DNA of 64,000 nucleotides from Rhizobium gallicum bv. gallicum R602sp (lineage in GTDB: Bacteria > Pseudomonadota > Alphaproteobacteria > Rhizobiales > Rhizobiaceae): the NCBI RefSeq assembly GCF_000816845.1, contig NZ_CP006877.1, positions 2,981,501-3,045,500 on the forward strand, read 5' to 3'. Every line of letters begins with the position of its first letter. Within the stretch, counting starts at the first letter, position 1. Positions 34,259 to 44,047 of the stretch are shown here, piece by piece. The notes below the pieces were generated by a model. The model was not told the DNA's origin, did not search any database, and saw only the letters and a program-made list of their open reading frames with translations. Position numbers and translations under genes: made by a program.

Positions 34259-34726
34259 TCAGCCCGCCGCGAAAACCGGCGACGTCTCGTCGTCTCCATC
34301 GCTGAGCTTGCCGCCCTTTTTGACGAATTGCTCGAGCGTCATGTTGTCGAGGATATCGGCGATCGCATCCCGCACTTCGGTCATCGACCGGCGCACATGA
34401 CAGGTTTCCGGATCCGAACAGTCGTCGCAGGCTTCATAAGCCGTGCGGCTTGCGCAGCGAATGGGAGCGAGCGGCCCGTCAAGCGTGCGGATGACATGGC
34501 CGATGCGGATCTCCGACGCCGGCCGCGACAGCGAATAGCCGCCGCCCGGCCCCTTCTTGGAGCGAAGGATGCCGACATTGCGCAGCTCCAGCAGGATCGT
34601 ATCGAGGAACTTCTTCGGGATATTGTTGCGTGCGGCGACATCGTTGATGAAGGCGGTTTCTCCCGGCGCCAGACGCGCCAGATCAACCAGTGCCTTCAAT
34701 CCGTATTTTCCCTTTTTGGTCAGCAT
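34259..34726 (-). CDS. Rrf2-family regulator with four cysteines
   Basis: A 155-residue winged-helix regulator. The DNA-binding part is MLTKKGKYGLKALVDLA, AFINDVAARNNIPKKFLDTI and SKKGPGGGYSLSRP. Four cysteines follow (Cys91, Cys100, Cys103, Cys109; spacing x8, x2, x5), which could hold an iron-sulphur cluster as in other Rrf2 proteins such as IscR. The start is chosen at the Met that opens the family's N-terminal helix; a longer frame upstream is not conserved-looking. A perfect AATAGCTATT palindrome (34802-34811) lies 76 bases upstream, a possible autoregulatory site. Confidence 0.9.
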   Translation of the reverse strand: MLTKKGKYGLKALVDLARLAPGETAFINDVAARNNIPKKFLDTILLELRNVGILRSKKGPGGGYSLSRPASEIRIGHVIRTLDGPLAPIRCASRTAYEACDDCSDPETCHVRRSMTEVRDAIADILDNMTLEQFVKKGGKLSDGDDETSPVFAAG

Positions 34727-35641
34727 TTTCGATCGTCCCGCAGATCCCGCGCTGCTTTCTTTTATCCATGCAAATAGCGCCGAAAGCATGAACGCCCAAT
34801 AAATAGCTATTATTTATATAGGTTAAGTTCAACTCTATGGCTCTCCCCAAAAATCATGATCTGCCTTGAGTTTTTGGCGGAATAATTTCTGGAGGCCGGC
34901 GAGCCGCCGCGATGGATGCCGCCAGCCGAAGGCGCTGTCAAAGGAGGACGCAAGGGCTGAGGCACAGCCCACCGTCGATCAGTGGTTCCCGAGCTGTTGT
35001 CGCGGGCCTATACCGACGCAGCCGGACGGGTTTGCGCACCTTGGCGCGTGCCCGCCGCCGGATCGCCGCTGAACCGCGCTCGAGAAGAAGAAGGACCTGG
35101 CGCAAAACCCAGCATATTGGCGCCAACAGATACGCTGACGCGATCGTCGTCGACGCCGGGCGAGAACTTCGGCCCGCCTGAGTTCGGGTTCATTTGTCAT
35201 CATCCTACGATACCCATCCTCCCAACCCCTAAAGACGCGCGATGAGCGTCACTTCAGCTTTGCTCAGCGATGACCTTTCGCTCAGCGCTAAAATCTACTT
35301 CCAGCTGTATGACAAGTATTGCATTATCGAGCGTAGTTCGTGCGCAACGGCCGGAAGCGACACCCTAGAAGCATTCGCCAAGAGGGCCCCTGAACCAAGG
35401 CCAATAGCATTTGTTCATCCCTCGCCCTTAGCGGATTCTAGGAACCCCTTTATTGCGGCGAGGCTACCTGCCGCCTGCTTAATAAGCATCAGCTAATCCT
35501 CGCCACAAGTGGTCGGATAGCGTATTCTTCTTGTTCTGCCGTCACCGGCCAAGGCATTGAGGTATGGCGCGCCCGAACGGTCGACAGGGAGAGCTCGCCG
35601 CCTAAATAGGTCACCTGACGTGCGCTGCAGGGGGGCGCAAC
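34727..35641. other. Gene-poor stretch between Rrf2 and sensor kinase genes
   Basis: This stretch of 915 bases has no gene I can support. The first part (to about 34860) is AT-rich and holds the Rrf2 promoter with palindrome AATAGCTATT. From 34866 to 35240 several short overlapping frames of 60-90 codons exist on both strands, with no ribosome sites and no recognisable domain. A frame at 35242-35496 (84 codons) has an ATG but no convincing signal. The sequence could be the decayed remains of a gene. The kinase promoter should lie near 35500-35630. Confidence 0.5.
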
Positions 35642-38600
35642 GTGGAGAAAATGAGCGTCAGTCTCAGTCGTCGGATCGAACTGTTGGAGCGGGAGCTTGG
35701 CGAGGTCCTGGAACAGCAGACGGCAACAAGCGAGATCCTGCGCGTCATTTCGACCTCACCCAACGACGTGCAGCCGGTCTTCGATGCGATAGCAGAAAAC
35801 GCAGCGCGGCTGTGCGGGGCAGAATTCTGCTTCGTATTTCGCTTCGACGGAGAACTCCTGCACCCCGTTGCCTATCACGGCGTTTCGCGCGACGGGATCG
35901 AAGCGGTACGTGCGAATTTTCCGCAGCGTCCAAATAGAGGCAATGCCACGGGGCGAGCCTTTATCAGCGGTGCCATCGCGCAGATTCCCGACGTGTTTGC
36001 CGACCCCGATTATCGGATGCTCTCGCTGGCGACAATCATGTCCTACCGCAGCGCCATTGCCGTGCCGCTCGTGCGGAAAGGTCGTCCGATCGGCTCAATC
36101 GCCGTTACTCGACGCGCAGTCGGGTTCTTTCCAGAGCGGCAGGTCGAGCTGCTGCAAACATTCGCCGATCAGGCGGTGATCGCCATCGAGAACGTCCGCC
36201 TTTTCGAGGAGGCGCAGGCGCACAATAAAGAAATAACAGAGGCTCTCGAGCAGCAGACGGCAACAAGCGAAATTCTTCGCGCCATCTCGACCTCGCCGAC
36301 GGACGTGCAGCCTGTGTTCGACACGATCGCCCTCCATGCAGCCCGGCTTTGCAGCGCGCAATTTTGCCACGTGTTCCGTTACGATGGGGAACTGCTCCAC
36401 TTTGTGGCATATCACCGGCTGGAGCCGGAAGGCGTCGAAGCGGTCCGCGCTCTGTTTCCGGCCCCGCCCAATCGAGGCAGTGCCGCCGGACGCTCGATCC
36501 TTAGTCGGTCGGTGGAACAGATAGCGGACCGGCTAGTCGATCCTGAGTATCAGGCTCACACGACGCTTGGCGCCCAGTCCGCAAACTACCGAAGCCTGGT
36601 GGCGGTACCGATCATACGCAACAGTAGTCCGATCGGAACGATTGTTGTGGCACGAAACCGGCCCGGACTCTTCCCCGATCGGCAAGTTGAGCTCCTTAAC
36701 ACCTTCGCCGATCAGGCAGGGATAGCGATCGAGAATGTTCGGCTGTTCACCGATCTGGAGCTACGCAACCTCCAGCTGAAAGAGTCACTACAGCAGCAGA
36801 CCGCAACAGCGGATGTTCTCAAAGTCATCAGCCGGTCCGCCTTCGACCTCCAAACCGTCCTCGACACTCTCGTCGAGTCCGCCGTGCGGCTCTGCGAGGG
36901 TTACGACGCGGCAATCTTCCTGAAGGAGGGAGACACGCTTTATCTGAGGGCGCATCATGGACCGATTCCGATCGATTTCGTTGGCTGGCCGGTATCACCG
37001 CGCTGGGCTACCGGGCGGGCCGTACTGGACCGAAAGCCGATTCATGTGCCCGACCTCACGGCCGCGCCCGACGAGTTTCCAGACGGCCACAGCATGGCCG
37101 TCCGTATGGGCCACCGCACCATCCTGGCAGCGCCCCTGCTGCGGCAGGAGGAAGCAATCGGTGGCCTTGTCATTCGCCGGACGGAAGTCAGGCCGTTCAC
37201 CGAAAAGCAGATTGACCTCCTCCAGACCTTTGCCGACCAAGCGGTCATAGCGATTGAGAACGTGCGGCTATTCGACGAAGTGAAGGCGCGCACTGCCGAG
37301 CTGACGGACGCTCTGGAGCAGCAGACTGCAACAGCCGACGTGCTGAAAGTTATAAGCCGCTCCGCATTCGATCTGCAGGCGGTTCTCGACACCCTCGTAA
37401 CATCCGCCGCCCGCCTCTGCGAGGCGGATATGGCAACAATGACCCGGCCGATGAGGGACGCGCACTATCCCGTCGCCAGCTACGGCTTCTCGCAAGAATT
37501 CGGTGAGTATCTTCGGAATCTCCCGCTCGAGCCGGGGCGTGGCACCATAGTCGGGCGAACCCTGCTGGAGGTTAGGCCCGTCCAGATCGCCGACGTGCTT
37601 GATGATCCAGAGTATTCGATGCGCGAGGGACAGAGACTTGGTGGGTTTCGCACAGTGCTCGGGGTGCCGCTCCTGCGCGAAGGGAGCCCGATCGGTGTGC
37701 TGGCATTGACCCGCTCGACCGTGCGTCCCTTCACAGAAAAACAGATCGAGTTGGCATCGACATTCGCCGATCAGGCAGTGATCGCGATCGAAAATGTGCG
37801 TCTCTTCCAGGAAGTGCAGGCGAGAACCGAGGAGTTGTCGCGCTCGCTCAAGGAACTGAGGATCGCGCAAGATAGATTGATCCAGACGGAGAAACTCGCC
37901 TCGCTCGGGCAGCTGACCGCCGGGATCGCGCACGAGATCAAGAACCCACTAAACTTCGTCAACAATTTCTCGGCGCTATCCCTCGAAATGATCGACGAGT
38001 TGCAGCAGGCGCTCGACGCCGCGACCGCCGAAGGTGCGGTTCGCGCCGAGATCGATGAGCTCACCGAGGTGCTCAGGGGTAACCTTGGAAAGATTGTCCA
38101 GCACGGCAAGCGCGCCGACTCCATCGTCAAGAATATGCTCCTGCACTCGCGCCAGGGGGCGGGCGAGCGGCGGTGTGCCGACATCAACGTCATTGTCGAG
38201 GAGAGCTTAAATCTCGCCTATCATGGTGCCCGCGCCGAGAAGCAGGGGTTCAATATAACGCTGGAGAAGTCACTCGACCCGACTGCCGGAAAGGTCGACT
38301 TGTATCCCCAGGAGATCACGCGCGTGCTTCTCAACCTCATCTCCAACGGCTTCTATGCGACGAGCAAGCGCGCGGCTTCGGAGTCCCGCGACAGTTATGA
38401 GCCGATGCTGGCGGCAGTGACCAGGAATCTCGGCGAGAGCGTTGAGATCATTATCCGAGACAACGGCCTCGGCATCCCGCCGGACGTGAGGGAAAAGATG
38501 TTCAACCCCTTCTTCACGACCAAGCCTGCCGGCGAAGGGACCGGCCTCGGCCTGTCTCTCAGTTACGATATTATCGTGAAGCAACATGCCGGTTCAATCG

Positions 38601-38692
38601 ACGTGGACACAGAACTCGGTCACTACACCGAGTTTCGCATCCGACTGCCGCGGATCGCCGCCGGGATCGCAAATCCGGAGGGCAGATCATGA
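35642..38692 (+). CDS. Soluble sensor histidine kinase with four tandem GAF modules
   Basis: A 1,016-residue cytosolic kinase with no membrane helix. After a short coiled coil, a linker of the form LEQQTATSEILRVIS recurs at residues 23, 202, 383 and 558, each leading into a GAF domain that ends in a FADQAVIAIENVRLF-type helix. These are four tandem copies of about 178 residues. Then come HisKA with phospho-acceptor His764 (GIAHEIKNPLNFVNN) and the HATPase domain (NLISNGFYATSKR; DNGLGIPP near 940; FTTKPAGEGTGLGLSLSYD). GTG start with GGGGGG seven bases before; an ATG three codons later is too far from it. Its stop overlaps the next response regulator (ATGA). The ligand of the GAF domains is unknown. 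Confidence 0.93.
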   Translation: MEKMSVSLSRRIELLERELGEVLEQQTATSEILRVISTSPNDVQPVFDAIAENAARLCGAEFCFVFRFDGELLHPVAYHGVSRDGIEAVRANFPQRPNRGNATGRAFISGAIAQIPDVFADPDYRMLSLATIMSYRSAIAVPLVRKGRPIGSIAVTRRAVGFFPERQVELLQTFADQAVIAIENVRLFEEAQAHNKEITEALEQQTATSEILRAISTSPTDVQPVFDTIALHAARLCSAQFCHVFRYDGELLHFVAYHRLEPEGVEAVRALFPAPPNRGSAAGRSILSRSVEQIADRLVDPEYQAHTTLGAQSANYRSLVAVPIIRNSSPIGTIVVARNRPGLFPDRQVELLNTFADQAGIAIENVRLFTDLELRNLQLKESLQQQTATADVLKVISRSAFDLQTVLDTLVESAVRLCEGYDAAIFLKEGDTLYLRAHHGPIPIDFVGWPVSPRWATGRAVLDRKPIHVPDLTAAPDEFPDGHSMAVRMGHRTILAAPLLRQEEAIGGLVIRRTEVRPFTEKQIDLLQTFADQAVIAIENVRLFDEVKARTAELTDALEQQTATADVLKVISRSAFDLQAVLDTLVTSAARLCEADMATMTRPMRDAHYPVASYGFSQEFGEYLRNLPLEPGRGTIVGRTLLEVRPVQIADVLDDPEYSMREGQRLGGFRTVLGVPLLREGSPIGVLALTRSTVRPFTEKQIELASTFADQAVIAIENVRLFQEVQARTEELSRSLKELRIAQDRLIQTEKLASLGQLTAGIAHEIKNPLNFVNNFSALSLEMIDELQQALDAATAEGAVRAEIDELTEVLRGNLGKIVQHGKRADSIVKNMLLHSRQGAGERRCADINVIVEESLNLAYHGARAEKQGFNITLEKSLDPTAGKVDLYPQEITRVLLNLISNGFYATSKRAASESRDSYEPMLAAVTRNLGESVEIIIRDNGLGIPPDVREKMFNPFFTTKPAGEGTGLGLSLSYDIIVKQHAGSIDVDTELGHYTEFRIRLPRIAAGIANPEGRS

Positions 38693-39078
38693 GTCTTCTT
38701 ATCTTGGTGGTCGACGACGAGCCAGACATCGAGTTGCTCTTCCGACAGCAGTTTCGCCGAGACCTGCGCGCCGGCCGCTTCGTGATGGAGTTCGCCCAGT
38801 CGGCGCCAGCCGCACTCAAGCGGATCGCCGATGCCGCCGATGTCACGCTCATTCTCATTCTGTCGGATGTCAACATGCCAGGGATGAGCGGACTGGAGTT
38901 GCTGCCGAAAGCGAGGAGCATACGGCCTGATGTGCCGGTGATCATGATCACCGCTTATGGCGATCCGGACACGAAACAGAAGGCTCTGGAAAACGGCGCC
39001 GAAGCGCTTCTGACGAAACCGATCGACTTCGCCGCATTGCGAGAGGAAATCGACATGCGAGTTGGGCGCGCCGCATGA
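38689..39078 (+). CDS. Single-domain response regulator
   Basis: A 129-residue receiver domain without output domain. The acidic pocket is VVDDEPD (Asp9, Asp10), the phospho-acceptor Asp60 lies in [11 protein letters not shown], and the lysine is in LLTKPIDF. It overlaps the kinase stop and the next gene's start by 4 bases each, so it is made with both. It may act as a phosphate sink or relay between the GAF kinase and the cyclase fusion, or bind a partner protein directly. Confidence 0.93.
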   Translation: MSLLILVVDDEPDIELLFRQQFRRDLRAGRFVMEFAQSAPAALKRIADAADVTLILILSDVNMPGMSGLELLPKARSIRPDVPVIMITAYGDPDTKQKALENGAEALLTKPIDFAALREEIDMRVGRAA

Positions 39079-40322
39079 TAAGCAGTATCCTCGTTGTTGA
39101 CGACGAACCGGACCTGGAACTCCTCATTGTCCAAAAGTTCCGGACTCAGATTCGCGACGGCACAATGAGCTTTCTGTTTGCTCGCGACGGCGTCGAGGCA
39201 TTGGCCGTGCTTGCCGGCAACCAGGACGTGGATATGGTGCTCAGCGACATTAACATGCCGCGCATGGATGGTTTGTTGCTTCTGGCGAAGCTTCAGGAGA
39301 GGGATGAGAACCTGTGCACGGTAATCGTTTCCGCCTACAGCGACATGGTCAACATCCGAACCGCGATGAACCGCGGCGCCTATGATTTCGTGACCAAACC
39401 GATAGATTTCGCCGATCTCGAGGCGACAATCGTCAAGACGATCCACCATGTGGAGGCAATGCGCGAGGCGCAGCGCCGGCAGGCGGCGGCCGAGCAGGCG
39501 CGTGCGTCGCTTTCCCGTTACTTTTCGCCTAATCTCGCCGAACGCTTAGCAAGCAGTGCCGACGCCCTCGACCTTGGCGGCGCGCGTCGGGAGGTTGCGT
39601 CCCTCTTTACCGATTTGACCGGTTTCACCACCCTCGTGGAGACGATCGACCCGGAAGTGCTCGGTCCGCTGCTCAACGACTACATTGTCGGCATGACCGA
39701 CATTGTCTTCGCCCATGATGGTACGGTAGCAAAGATAATCGGCGATGCGCTCCACGTGCTTTTTGGCGCTCCTGCCGATCAGCCCGACCATGCCAGTCGG
39801 GCCGTCGCCTGTTCGCTCGCTCTTGACGCCTTCGCGCGGTCCTTCCAGGAAGATTGGAGCAGAAAAGGTGTGGCCCTTGGTGCCACCCGGATCGGTGCGC
39901 ATGCCGGCACGGCTGTTGTCGGAAATTTCGGCGGAGGAAGGTTCTTCGACTACAGCGCCTATGGCGACACCATCAATGTTGCCGCGCGCCTGCAAGTAGC
40001 CAACAAGGCGCTGGGCACCCGTATTTGTGTAAGTAGCAGCGTCGCTGAAAAAGTGCCGCATTTTTGCGGTCGTCCCGTTGGCAACCTCTTCCTAAGAGGC
40101 AGAGTCGAGCCGATCCGCGCTTTCGAGCCCCTAGAAGCCGAAAAGTGTGCCAGTGCAGAAACACAGGCATACATGGATGCTTTTGAAGAGCTGGCGGCTG
40201 GCGATGTTCGAGCAGTCGCATCGTTCGCCGCGTTAGTGGTTCGAAACACTGAGGACCGGCTCGCCAGCTTTCACCTGAAGCGGCTATTAAACGGCGAGTC
40301 CAGCACGACAATAAACCTCTAG
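39075..40322 (+). CDS. Response regulator fused to class III adenylate/guanylate cyclase
   Basis: A 415-residue protein. The receiver domain (residues 1-125) has VVDDEPD, phospho-acceptor Asp58 in [11 protein letters not shown] and FVTKPIDF. A helical linker leads into a class III cyclase catalytic domain. Metal-binding Asp180 is in LFTDLTGFT and Asp224 in [12 protein letters not shown]; purine-contact Lys220 is next to it. Transition-state Asn301 and Arg305 are in [10 protein letters not shown]. All residues needed for catalysis are therefore visible. The SAYGDT motif resembles the Thr/Ser-type (IIIb) cyclases. It is last in the kinase operon, so cAMP (or cGMP) output would follow GAF-kinase signalling. 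Confidence 0.92.
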   Translation: MISSILVVDDEPDLELLIVQKFRTQIRDGTMSFLFARDGVEALAVLAGNQDVDMVLSDINMPRMDGLLLLAKLQERDENLCTVIVSAYSDMVNIRTAMNRGAYDFVTKPIDFADLEATIVKTIHHVEAMREAQRRQAAAEQARASLSRYFSPNLAERLASSADALDLGGARREVASLFTDLTGFTTLVETIDPEVLGPLLNDYIVGMTDIVFAHDGTVAKIIGDALHVLFGAPADQPDHASRAVACSLALDAFARSFQEDWSRKGVALGATRIGAHAGTAVVGNFGGGRFFDYSAYGDTINVAARLQVANKALGTRICVSSSVAEKVPHFCGRPVGNLFLRGRVEPIRAFEPLEAEKCASAETQAYMDAFEELAAGDVRAVASFAALVVRNTEDRLASFHLKRLLNGESSTTINL

Positions 40323-40714
40323 AAAATGCGGTTAAGCGTCAGCGGATTGCGGGTGCCTGCCGACTGTTTTCGAGCTGATGTGCTTTCTCATGACGTGTGG
40401 CGCCTTTTCTCAAGAAGGAGCCACTCTTGAGTCCTATGGCAAATTCAACGTGCAGCCGATGTTCGACACGATTGGCGCAGCCCGATCTGCTGTGGCATTC
40501 GTGAATCTCCTCACCGAGGAATTCAAGACGCGAAAGCTGGCCGCTCGCTTTGCAGCCGGTCCGACTGAACAATCACGCCGGGCTCTCTGCGATTTCCACA
40601 ACAATGGATGCAACCGATGCCGCTATCCACAAGGCGCGTCCTATGTCCAATTGACAGATATCCTACAAGTGGATATGTCTGTCCTATTCTGAACTCATGC
40701 ATGAACGAGAACGC
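40323..40714. promoter_or_regulatory. Intergenic region with the promoter of the ABC/DapA operon
   Basis: Nearly 400 bases separate the cyclase stop from the GntR start. A 104-codon frame at 40378-40692 has protein-like stretches (QPMFDTIGAARSAVAF) but no ribosome site and runs into the operator region, so I do not call it a gene; it could be a remnant. The last 60 bases hold a clear dyad (see 40654-40684). Confidence 0.45.
40654..40684. promoter_or_regulatory. Palindromic operator candidate for the GntR regulator of the ABC operon
   Basis: ATATCC (40658-40663) and GGATAT (40671-40676) are exact inverted arms around a 7-base centre. Outside them GACAG and CTGTC continue the symmetry with a two-base offset. 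The site lies 30-60 bases before the regulator start, where autorepression by a FadR-type protein is usual. The assignment is from position and symmetry. Confidence 0.5.
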
Positions 40715-41446
40715 ATGACGCTTAAGACGATGAAGCCTTTGACGCGGGCGCCTCTGCTGCACGTCTCGGTGCAAGAGAGCCTTCGCGCTTATATCGCCGA
40801 CAACGGCCTTGCGCCGGGAACGCTGCTGCCGGCCGAGGGAGAGCTTGCAAGCCAACTCGGCGTCAGCCGCAATTCGCTACGCGAGGGCATCAAGGCGCTG
40901 GAGTCGCTTGGCGTTCTGGAATCGCGGCGCGGTGTCGGCATCTTCGTCAAGGCCTTCTCCTTCGAGCCGCTGCTCGACAATCTGGCTTACGGCCTCGGCG
41001 GCGCGCTTCGCCAGATCGAGGAAGTCCTCGAGATCCGACGCACGCTCGAAGTCGGCCTCATCGGCAAGACGCTCGAGATGATCAGCGATGAGGATATCGC
41101 CGAGCTGCGTGCCACGGCGAACAGGATGCGCCTCCATGCCGAGCGCGGCGAATCCTTCGCGGAAGACGACCAGCTTTTTCACCGCCTGCTTTTCCGCTGC
41201 CAGAACAACGAGACGCTCGTGCGGCTGATCGATGTTTTCTGGCTGGCTTTCTACAAGGCGTCCGACTTCGTCAATCTCGACAATGTCGATCCCATGGCCA
41301 CCTGGAGGGACCACGAGGCGATCGTCGATGCAGTGGAAGCGAAGAACCTGGAGGAGGCGCGCATACGCCTGGATCGCCATTATGCCGGCATCTCCCGGGT
41401 GATCGCAAATAACAAGACAAGTTCAAATGTGGGAGGAACACAATGA
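40715..41446 (+). CDS. GntR-family regulator, FadR/FCD subfamily
   Basis: A regulator of about 243 residues. The winged helix (SVQESLRAYIADNGLAPGTL, then ELASQLGVSRNSLREGIKAL and VLESRRGVGIFVK) is followed by an all-helical FCD ligand domain with metal-type residues (EIRRTLEVGL, DDQLFHRLLF, WRDHEAIVDA, RHYAGI). Start set at 40715, where GAGA lies five bases before; ATG 40697 is in frame but without a ribosome site. Its stop overlaps the start of the binding-protein gene (ATGA), so it is the first gene of the operon it probably represses until the substrate is present. Confidence 0.92.
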   Translation: MTLKTMKPLTRAPLLHVSVQESLRAYIADNGLAPGTLLPAEGELASQLGVSRNSLREGIKALESLGVLESRRGVGIFVKAFSFEPLLDNLAYGLGGALRQIEEVLEIRRTLEVGLIGKTLEMISDEDIAELRATANRMRLHAERGESFAEDDQLFHRLLFRCQNNETLVRLIDVFWLAFYKASDFVNLDNVDPMATWRDHEAIVDAVEAKNLEEARIRLDRHYAGISRVIANNKTSSNVGGTQ

Positions 41447-43026
41447 AACGACTGTCCAGATTATCGGCTATCGCGATCGCCGCGATGATGGCGACGACCG
41501 CCATTCCAGCCTTGACGACGCCGGCTGAAGCGGCAACGCTTTCCGGCGGCTTCGACGTCGGCCCCGGCGGCTTTCAGGGCAACTTCAATCCGCTGGCCGC
41601 GACCGCAGGCTTCACCTGGCTCAGCATCTATTATGAGCCGCTCGTCGCCTATGACGAAAAGCTGCAGAAGGTCGTCGGCGTCCTTGCCTCGTCTTATGAG
41701 GTCAGCGACGACCAGAAGACCTACACCTTCAAGCTCGCGGATGCGAAGTGGCATGACGGCAAGCCCTTCACGGCGAAGGATGCGAAATTCACCATCGAAC
41801 TGGCGACGAACGCCAAGACGGGATCGGTGCTTGCCGCGCGCCTCAAGCCGGTCTCGGCGGTCGAGGCACCCGATGACCATACGCTCGTCGTCAAGCTGAG
41901 CGCACCGAGCGCCAGTATCCTGGATACGATGACCAAGGTGATGATGCTGCCCGAGCACGCGCTCGCCTCCACCCCCGCCGACCAGCTTGCAAAGAGCACC
42001 TGGTGGTCGACGTCGCCGATCGGTACCGGCCCGTTCAAGTTCACCAAATACGTCACCGACCAATATGTCGAGCTCGCTGCCAACATCGATTATCGCGGCG
42101 GCAAGCCGGCGCTGGAAAAGGTGATCAATCGATATTTCGCCGATCCGGCGGCAGCGATCGCCGCCCTGCGGTCCGGTGAAATCCAGTTCACCTATGTCGA
42201 TTCCAACGACGTGCCGACCTTCAAGGACGACAAGTCCTTCAAAGTCATCGAAGGCAACTCCTTCGTCGTCAACTATCTGGGCTTCAACCACGATTCGCCG
42301 ATCTGGAAGGATGTGCGCGTCCGCCAGGCGGTGATGTATGCCATCAATCGCGACGCCATCATCAAGAGCCTTTACGCCGGCGCTGCGACGCCGGCCAATT
42401 GCGCCTATATCGCCGATCGGCTGGTGCCGAAGGATATCGAAGCCTACGCCTACGATCCGCAAAAGGCAAAGGACCTGCTGAAGGAAGCCGGCTGGGATGA
42501 GATCAACGGCGCCAAGCCGATCACGCTTTTGACCTACTACACGACGCCGCTTGCGACCAACGTGCTCGCGGCCGTGCAGGCGATGCTCGCCCAGGTCGGC
42601 ATCAATGTCGTGCCGCGCGCCGTCGATGCGCCGACCTACAACAGCATCGTGCTGAAGGCAGATGCCGACATCTCGCAGTTCCAGATGGTTTATGCCGGCC
42701 TGCAAAACGGCCCGGATGCCGGCAGCATCAATCCCGGCCTCAACGAAAAGCAGATACCGCCGGCAGGCCCGAACGTCGTGCGCGCCCGCATGCCGGATCT
42801 GACCTCAGCGCTCGATGCTGCCCTTGCCGAAACCGACAGCAGCAAGCGCGATGCCCGCTATCAGCAGGTCTGCAAGGTGATGAACACCGAGTTGCCCTGG
42901 GGGACACTTTGGGTCGCGAACCGCTACGGCGTGGTGTCGACCAAGGTCAAGGATTTCGTCTGGACGCCGGCTCCGGGCGGCGGGCCGTACCAGGCCAATC
43001 CGCAGCAGTGGTCGATCGCCGAATAA
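41443..43026 (+). CDS. ABC transporter substrate-binding protein, family 5 (dipeptide/opine/sugar type)
   Basis: A 527-residue periplasmic binding protein. The signal peptide ends near TTPAEAA. Family-5 elements are [66 protein letters not shown] and [24 protein letters not shown] before the ATG is strong. Ligands of this family range from peptides to opines and oligosaccharides; the two downstream DapA-family lyases suggest a keto-acid sugar or related compound rather than a peptide (inference). A stable hairpin follows the gene. Confidence 0.92.
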   Translation: MKRLSRLSAIAIAAMMATTAIPALTTPAEAATLSGGFDVGPGGFQGNFNPLAATAGFTWLSIYYEPLVAYDEKLQKVVGVLASSYEVSDDQKTYTFKLADAKWHDGKPFTAKDAKFTIELATNAKTGSVLAARLKPVSAVEAPDDHTLVVKLSAPSASILDTMTKVMMLPEHALASTPADQLAKSTWWSTSPIGTGPFKFTKYVTDQYVELAANIDYRGGKPALEKVINRYFADPAAAIAALRSGEIQFTYVDSNDVPTFKDDKSFKVIEGNSFVVNYLGFNHDSPIWKDVRVRQAVMYAINRDAIIKSLYAGAATPANCAYIADRLVPKDIEAYAYDPQKAKDLLKEAGWDEINGAKPITLLTYYTTPLATNVLAAVQAMLAQVGINVVPRAVDAPTYNSIVLKADADISQFQMVYAGLQNGPDAGSINPGLNEKQIPPAGPNVVRARMPDLTSALDAALAETDSSKRDARYQQVCKVMNTELPWGTLWVANRYGVVSTKVKDFVWTPAPGGGPYQANPQQWSIAE

Positions 43027-43046
43027 GGCGCTCTTCTTGAACGATC

Positions 43047-43068
43047 GAGGGTGGCTTCGGCCACCCTC
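43047..43068 (+). terminator. Intercistronic hairpin with UUCG tetraloop
   Basis: GAGGGTGGC (43047-43055) and GCCACCCTC (43060-43068) form a perfect 9-bp stem closed by TTCG, one of the most stable RNA hairpins. It lies 21 bases after the binding-protein stop and 16 bases before the permease start. There is no U-run, so it is more likely an mRNA 3'-end stabiliser or partial terminator that keeps the binding protein more abundant than the permeases. Confidence 0.7.
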
Positions 43069-43084
43069 ACCGAATGGATTTCCA

Positions 43085-44044
43085 ATGCTCAGATACAGCC
43101 TCCGGCGCGTTGTCATCGGGATGGGCATGCTCCTTGCCTTGAGCGCGCTGATCTTCCTGCTGCTGCGCCTTGCCCCCGGCGATCCGATCGATGCCTATAT
43201 CGATCCCAACATCCCAATGTCGTCGTCTGATCTTGCTGACCTGCGCAGCCGGCTCGGGCTCGACCAGCCTTTGCCGGTTCAGTATCTCGCATGGCTGCAG
43301 CAGGCGCTGGCGGGCAATCTCGGCTATTCGATCAAGCGGCTGGACCAGCCGGTCCTTAACCTCGTGCTTTCGCGCATCGGCCCAACGGTGCTCCTCATGG
43401 GCACCGCGCTGGTGATCGCGATCGTCGCCGGGATTGCGATCGGCGTCATCAGCGCCGTGCGCCGCAATTCCCTCGCCGACATTTCCTTTTCGGTCTTCGC
43501 ACTTGCCGGCATTTCCAGCCCGGCCTTTTTGAGCGCGCTGATCGGTCTTTACATTTTTTCCGTCCGGCTGAACTGGACGCCGTCTGGCGGCATGCTGACG
43601 CCGGGCGAGGAGTTCTCAATCCTCGATCTCCTGCGGCATCTGATCCTGCCTGCAGCATTGCTCGCCATCGCCCAGGCTGCCTTGATCATGCGCTACATGC
43701 GCGCCTCGATGCTCGAAGTCCTCAACCAGGATTACGTGCGAACGGCCCGCGCCAAGGGCGTCGTCGAGTTCTGGGTCATCACCAAGCATGCTCTTAGAAA
43801 CGCGCTGCTGCCCGTCGTCACGCTGATCGGTTCGACCATCGGCCTTGCGATTGGCGGGGCGATCTTCATCGAAAGCGTCTTCAACTGGCCGGGCATGGGC
43901 CTGCTGCTCGTCGATGCCGTTGAGACGCGCGACTATCCCGTCATCATGGGTGCGACGCTTGTCATCGGCACCTGCGTCATCATCGTCAATCTGCTGACCG
44001 ATATCGCCTATGCGGTCATCGATCCGCGCATCAAGGTGGGCTGA
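43085..44044 (+). CDS. ABC transporter permease (DppB/OppB type)
   Basis: A 319-residue inner-membrane permease with six helices. It opens [20 protein letters not shown]. The cytoplasmic coupling loop carries [20 protein letters not shown], the EAA-like motif of the family. A Met 16 codons downstream of a longer frame is used as start because GGA lies six bases before it and the N-terminus then matches the family. First of two permeases of the importer; the next begins 4 bases after its stop. Confidence 0.93.
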   Translation: MLRYSLRRVVIGMGMLLALSALIFLLLRLAPGDPIDAYIDPNIPMSSSDLADLRSRLGLDQPLPVQYLAWLQQALAGNLGYSIKRLDQPVLNLVLSRIGPTVLLMGTALVIAIVAGIAIGVISAVRRNSLADISFSVFALAGISSPAFLSALIGLYIFSVRLNWTPSGGMLTPGEEFSILDLLRHLILPAALLAIAQAALIMRYMRASMLEVLNQDYVRTARAKGVVEFWVITKHALRNALLPVVTLIGSTIGLAIGGAIFIESVFNWPGMGLLLVDAVETRDYPVIMGATLVIGTCVIIVNLLTDIAYAVIDPRIKVG

Positions 44045-44047
44045 GTG

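Noticed and set aside
35242..35496. 84-codon frame before the GAF kinase
   Set aside because: No ribosome site, no domain, and composition like non-coding sequence.
40378..40692. 104-codon frame before the GntR gene
   Set aside because: Some protein-like segments, but no ribosome site, and it extends across the probable operator and promoter.
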